Below, piece by piece: positions 3,259 through 5,282 of a DNA stretch of 5,282 nt (positions within the stretch are counted from its first letter, which is position 1; each line of letters starts with the position of its first letter). Where the stretch lies: NCBI GenBank assembly GCA_949127705.1, contig CASBQJ010000206.1:1-5282 (forward strand), given 5' to 3'. This stretch comes from Synechococcales cyanobacterium PMM_0085. GTDB taxonomy: Bacteria > Cyanobacteriota > Cyanobacteriia > Elainellales > Elainellaceae. Below the pieces are notes generated by a model, which had not been told where the DNA came from, did no database searches, and saw only the letters and a program-made list of their open reading frames with translations. Position numbers and translations under genes: made by a program.

Positions 3259-5282
3259 ATGGTTAATCTTGAACTGTTATCTCAACCATCGGTATTGCAG
3301 CTGGCGCGGGCGGGAGACTTTCAGGCGATCGCCTACTGGCTCAATACATATTTGGTGCCTCAAGAGATTTATGCCCGAGTGGCGGTCGATCGACCCGGTT
3401 GGCTGCTGGTGCTGGTGGAATTTTGTCAGCCGCCTGATCGCGATCGCCTCAACCGCTTTGTCTGCCATCGCCTCTGTCGGCTTAATTCTGACGTGATCCA
3501 AGGGGTGCGAATTGTGGCTCGCCCGCTAGGGTCACCCAATACTTGGTGGGATCGGTCGATCCGGCTAGCTACCGCACCTAGGCGTTCTGCTCGCCCCACT
3601 CGCCGCCTTCGTTCGCCCCACCCGTCGCATCGCGCCGTTCAGGTGCATCCAGCAACGCCAGCCCGCCGCTTGCCCCGCTCAACCCATAAACGACGGCGAT
3701 CGCCCGCTGCCCTGGCGCTGGCTCACCGCTCCGCCGTTACCCCCGCACTCACAGAGAGCATGCAAGCCCTCACTGAGTCGGCACGCGCCCTCACCGCTGC
3801 TCTGATAGAGTCTACTCGCCAACTCTCTCCCACTCAAGTGGCCATGTTGGGCAAGGCAGCAGCAGCGGTATTTTTAGTCAGTTTTGGGGTTGTGGTCACA
3901 AGCCGCAGCCTGCCTTTGTGGGGTGATCCGTCGGATCGCCCCATGGCCGTTCAAACCTCGTCTGGCAACGTCTCGGTGATTCAAGCCAATGCGATCGCCG
4001 ACCCCGCTGACCCCACCGTAACGCTAACGTTTAGCAGCGATCCAACCGTTAACCTCACCGCTACTGGGACGAGGGATCAATCGCTAGATCAGGCGACGTT
4101 TCCTGACGGGATCGCTAATGCGGCCACCAGCTGGCCAGTCCGGGAAAGCAACGATCCCCTGGGTGCAGGTTCTTTGGGCGCAGGTTCTTTGGGCAAATCC
4201 GATATTTTAATGACGAACCTAGATCAGCCAATCAGCGATCCCCAAGCCCTTCTGGGTGCAACCCGCCAGTCAGCCGTGAGCACCGAAACCACGGGATTAA
4301 AGCGATCGCCCACAACCGACAGCGTTACCGTCGTCAGCCTGTCGGGCGAACCGCTGATGCAAGACGGCTCGGCGGGGCTAGTAAAAACCCTAGAAGCGGT
4401 CGAAAAAGCGGGGATGTATAGCGTGGGTGCAGGTCGCAACCGCCACGAAGCTCGTCGCCCTGAGATCATTGATGTGCGAGGCAAACGGATTGCCTACCTG
4501 GCCTATACCGACTCAGACGCGCACGCCGCCCAAGGCTGGCAGGCAGGTACCAACCCAGCCTTAAAAGCGCAGGTTGCAGAAGACATTCACGCGATCCGAG
4601 ACCAGGTAGATTGGGTTGTGGTCAACTATCGCTGGAGCCAAGATCTAGCCAGCTTTCCAGCCGAATGGCAGATGACGGTAGCGCGCCATGCCATTGACCA
4701 AGGAGCTGACCTCGTGGTGGGCTATCACCCCAATGTGTTGCAGGGTGCCGAAATTTACAACGGGCGGGCGATCGCCTATTCCTTGGGAGATTTTGTGCTC
4801 CAAGATAGCGGCAAAACCGTCAATACCGCAGCGATGAATCCCGCCAGCGGCAGCAGCAAGCCGATAGCCGCACCTGTCAAAACCCAGTACGATACCGCCA
4901 TGCTGAAGGTGTCGATCAAAGATGACCAGATGAAGCTAGAGTTTTTGCCCGTGCAGGTCAAAGATGCTCACCCTACCATCGCCCAAGGCCAAAAGCAGAC
5001 CGAAATTCTGCGCTATCTGGGTCAGGCATCGGCCTTGTTTGAAACTCCGCTGCGATCGCCTGCGGTGCTGAATCGACTAGACCGTACCAGTGCCCCCAGT
5101 GCAGCAGATCCCAGTGCAGAACCCTCAGCCGCCCCGAAGGCAGTCCCAAACACAGCACCGCCAGCCTTCCCTCCAGCCGCAGACGACAATGAACCCCAGT
5201 CCGCTCCCGATCAACGCCTCGCTCCCGAGGACGCATCGGACTCCTTCATCAACTATCCTCAGCCGTCAAAAACCACGCCTCA
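3259..5282 (+). CDS. CapA/PGA_cap-family membrane protein, degenerate active site (partial)
   Basis: Open for 674 codons without a stop; the 3' end is outside the window. Residues 1-104 form a compact N-terminal domain (LARAGDFQAIAYWLNTYLV, IQGVRIVARPLG) of a type I recall at the start of several cyanobacterial membrane proteins. Residues 105-157 are a very basic Arg/Pro linker, and 196-215 a single membrane span. With the basic side inside, the remainder would lie outside the cytoplasmic membrane. The CapA-like domain runs from about 252 (VTLTFSSD) to 580, with LVKTLEAVEKAGMYSVGAGRN, ARRPEIIDVRGKRIAYLAY, DWVVVNY, AIDQGADLVVG, VLQGAEIYNGRAIAYSLG. CapA proteins have a metallophosphatase-like fold and are linked to poly-gamma-glutamate or cell-envelope polymers. 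The family motifs are altered here: NNH is GEP (363-365), HWG is RWS (458-460), GHHPH is GYHPN (488-492), GNF is GDF (510-512). Catalysis is therefore doubtful. From 600 the chain is Pro/Ala/Ser-rich and disordered. Confidence 0.85.
   Translation, partial: MVNLELLSQPSVLQLARAGDFQAIAYWLNTYLVPQEIYARVAVDRPGWLLVLVEFCQPPDRDRLNRFVCHRLCRLNSDVIQGVRIVARPLGSPNTWWDRSIRLATAPRRSARPTRRLRSPHPSHRAVQVHPATPARRLPRSTHKRRRSPAALALAHRSAVTPALTESMQALTESARALTAALIESTRQLSPTQVAMLGKAAAAVFLVSFGVVVTSRSLPLWGDPSDRPMAVQTSSGNVSVIQANAIADPADPTVTLTFSSDPTVNLTATGTRDQSLDQATFPDGIANAATSWPVRESNDPLGAGSLGAGSLGKSDILMTNLDQPISDPQALLGATRQSAVSTETTGLKRSPTTDSVTVVSLSGEPLMQDGSAGLVKTLEAVEKAGMYSVGAGRNRHEARRPEIIDVRGKRIAYLAYTDSDAHAAQGWQAGTNPALKAQVAEDIHAIRDQVDWVVVNYRWSQDLASFPAEWQMTVARHAIDQGADLVVGYHPNVLQGAEIYNGRAIAYSLGDFVLQDSGKTVNTAAMNPASGSSKPIAAPVKTQYDTAMLKVSIKDDQMKLEFLPVQVKDAHPTIAQGQKQTEILRYLGQASALFETPLRSPAVLNRLDRTSAPSAADPSAEPSAAPKAVPNTAPPAFPPAADDNEPQSAPDQRLAPEDASDSFINYPQPSKTTP
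3919..3943 (+). repeat. 25-bp near-perfect palindrome inside the CapA-like gene
   Basis: Arms TGGGGTGATCCG (3919-3930) and CGGATCGCCCCA (3932-3943) flank a single T. Eleven of 12 positions are complementary, and the twelfth is a G-U pair in the coding-strand RNA. It encodes the residues just after the membrane span. It may be chance, a HIP1-related GATC palindrome, or an RNA hairpin; its very short centre means the innermost pairs must open in RNA. Confidence 0.5.
4162..4191 (+). repeat. In-frame 15-bp tandem repeat (GAGSL twice)
   Basis: Two adjacent 15-base units (4162-4176 and 4177-4191) differ at one base and encode GAGSL-GAGSL followed by Gly. They sit in the CapA-like domain just before the strand DILMTNLD, in a segment where the family normally has conserved residues. 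The likely cause is replication slippage, which preserved the frame. Confidence 0.8.

Noticed and set aside
3900..4330. Frameshift as the cause of the altered CapA motifs
   Set aside because: Family-like segments before (VTLTFSSD), within (SDILMTNLDQP) and after (LVKTLEAVEKAG) the region are all in the same frame, so the changes are substitutions, not a shifted frame.
4224..5236. Antisense open frames within the CapA-like gene (about 60-87 codons)
   Set aside because: They lie opposite a strongly supported coding sequence, lack ribosome binding sites and encode compositionally odd proteins; they are by-products of GC-rich codon use.

Overview
The window looks like a piece of a cyanobacterial chromosome. 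It carries 13 copies of the cyanobacterial octamer GCGATCGC (HIP1), about one per 400 bases. Its main products belong to typical cyanobacterial families: a biliverdin reductase, a membrane-anchored pentapeptide-repeat protein, a small conserved-looking protein, and a CapA-type protein with an N-terminal domain I associate with cyanobacteria. The GC-rich, HIP1-rich style fits a Leptolyngbya-like lineage, but the genus is a guess. I see no mobile element, phage gene, CRISPR array, tRNA or rRNA.

Layout. 1-298 has no convincing gene; it holds a short heptamer repeat at the edge and one weak 26-codon reading frame behind a good Shine-Dalgarno. 299-1288 (+) encodes a biliverdin reductase (bvdR). 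Its first 21 bases are tandemly near-duplicated, so there are two possible GTG starts. It converges on a pentapeptide-repeat membrane protein, 2635-1313 (-), with only 24 bases between the stops; a 17-bp tandem duplication fills that junction. Next on the minus strand is a 78-residue protein, 2997-2761, with its own Rho-independent terminator, so it is probably transcribed separately from the pentapeptide gene. A 261-bp divergent spacer (2998-3258) contains an almost consensus CRP-type palindrome. 3259 to the window end (+) is a large open reading frame for a membrane-anchored CapA/PGA_cap-family protein, cut by the window edge.

How the genes relate. They do not form one operon or an obvious pathway. 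BvdR is a soluble redox enzyme of bilin metabolism; the pentapeptide and CapA proteins are both predicted membrane-anchored proteins of unknown function. The CRP-like site lies between the small gene and the CapA gene and could serve either or both.

The most interesting observation is in the CapA-like protein. The fold landmarks remain in frame and in order, but five of the six signature motifs of the putative metal or active site differ from the family pattern I know and the sixth is only half kept (GD to SD, NLE to NLD, NNH to GEP, HWG to RWS, GHHPH to GYHPN, GNF to GDF). It reads as a pseudoenzyme in an intact gene rather than a frameshifted pseudogene. All family assignments come from reading the sequence and from memory; no database search was run.
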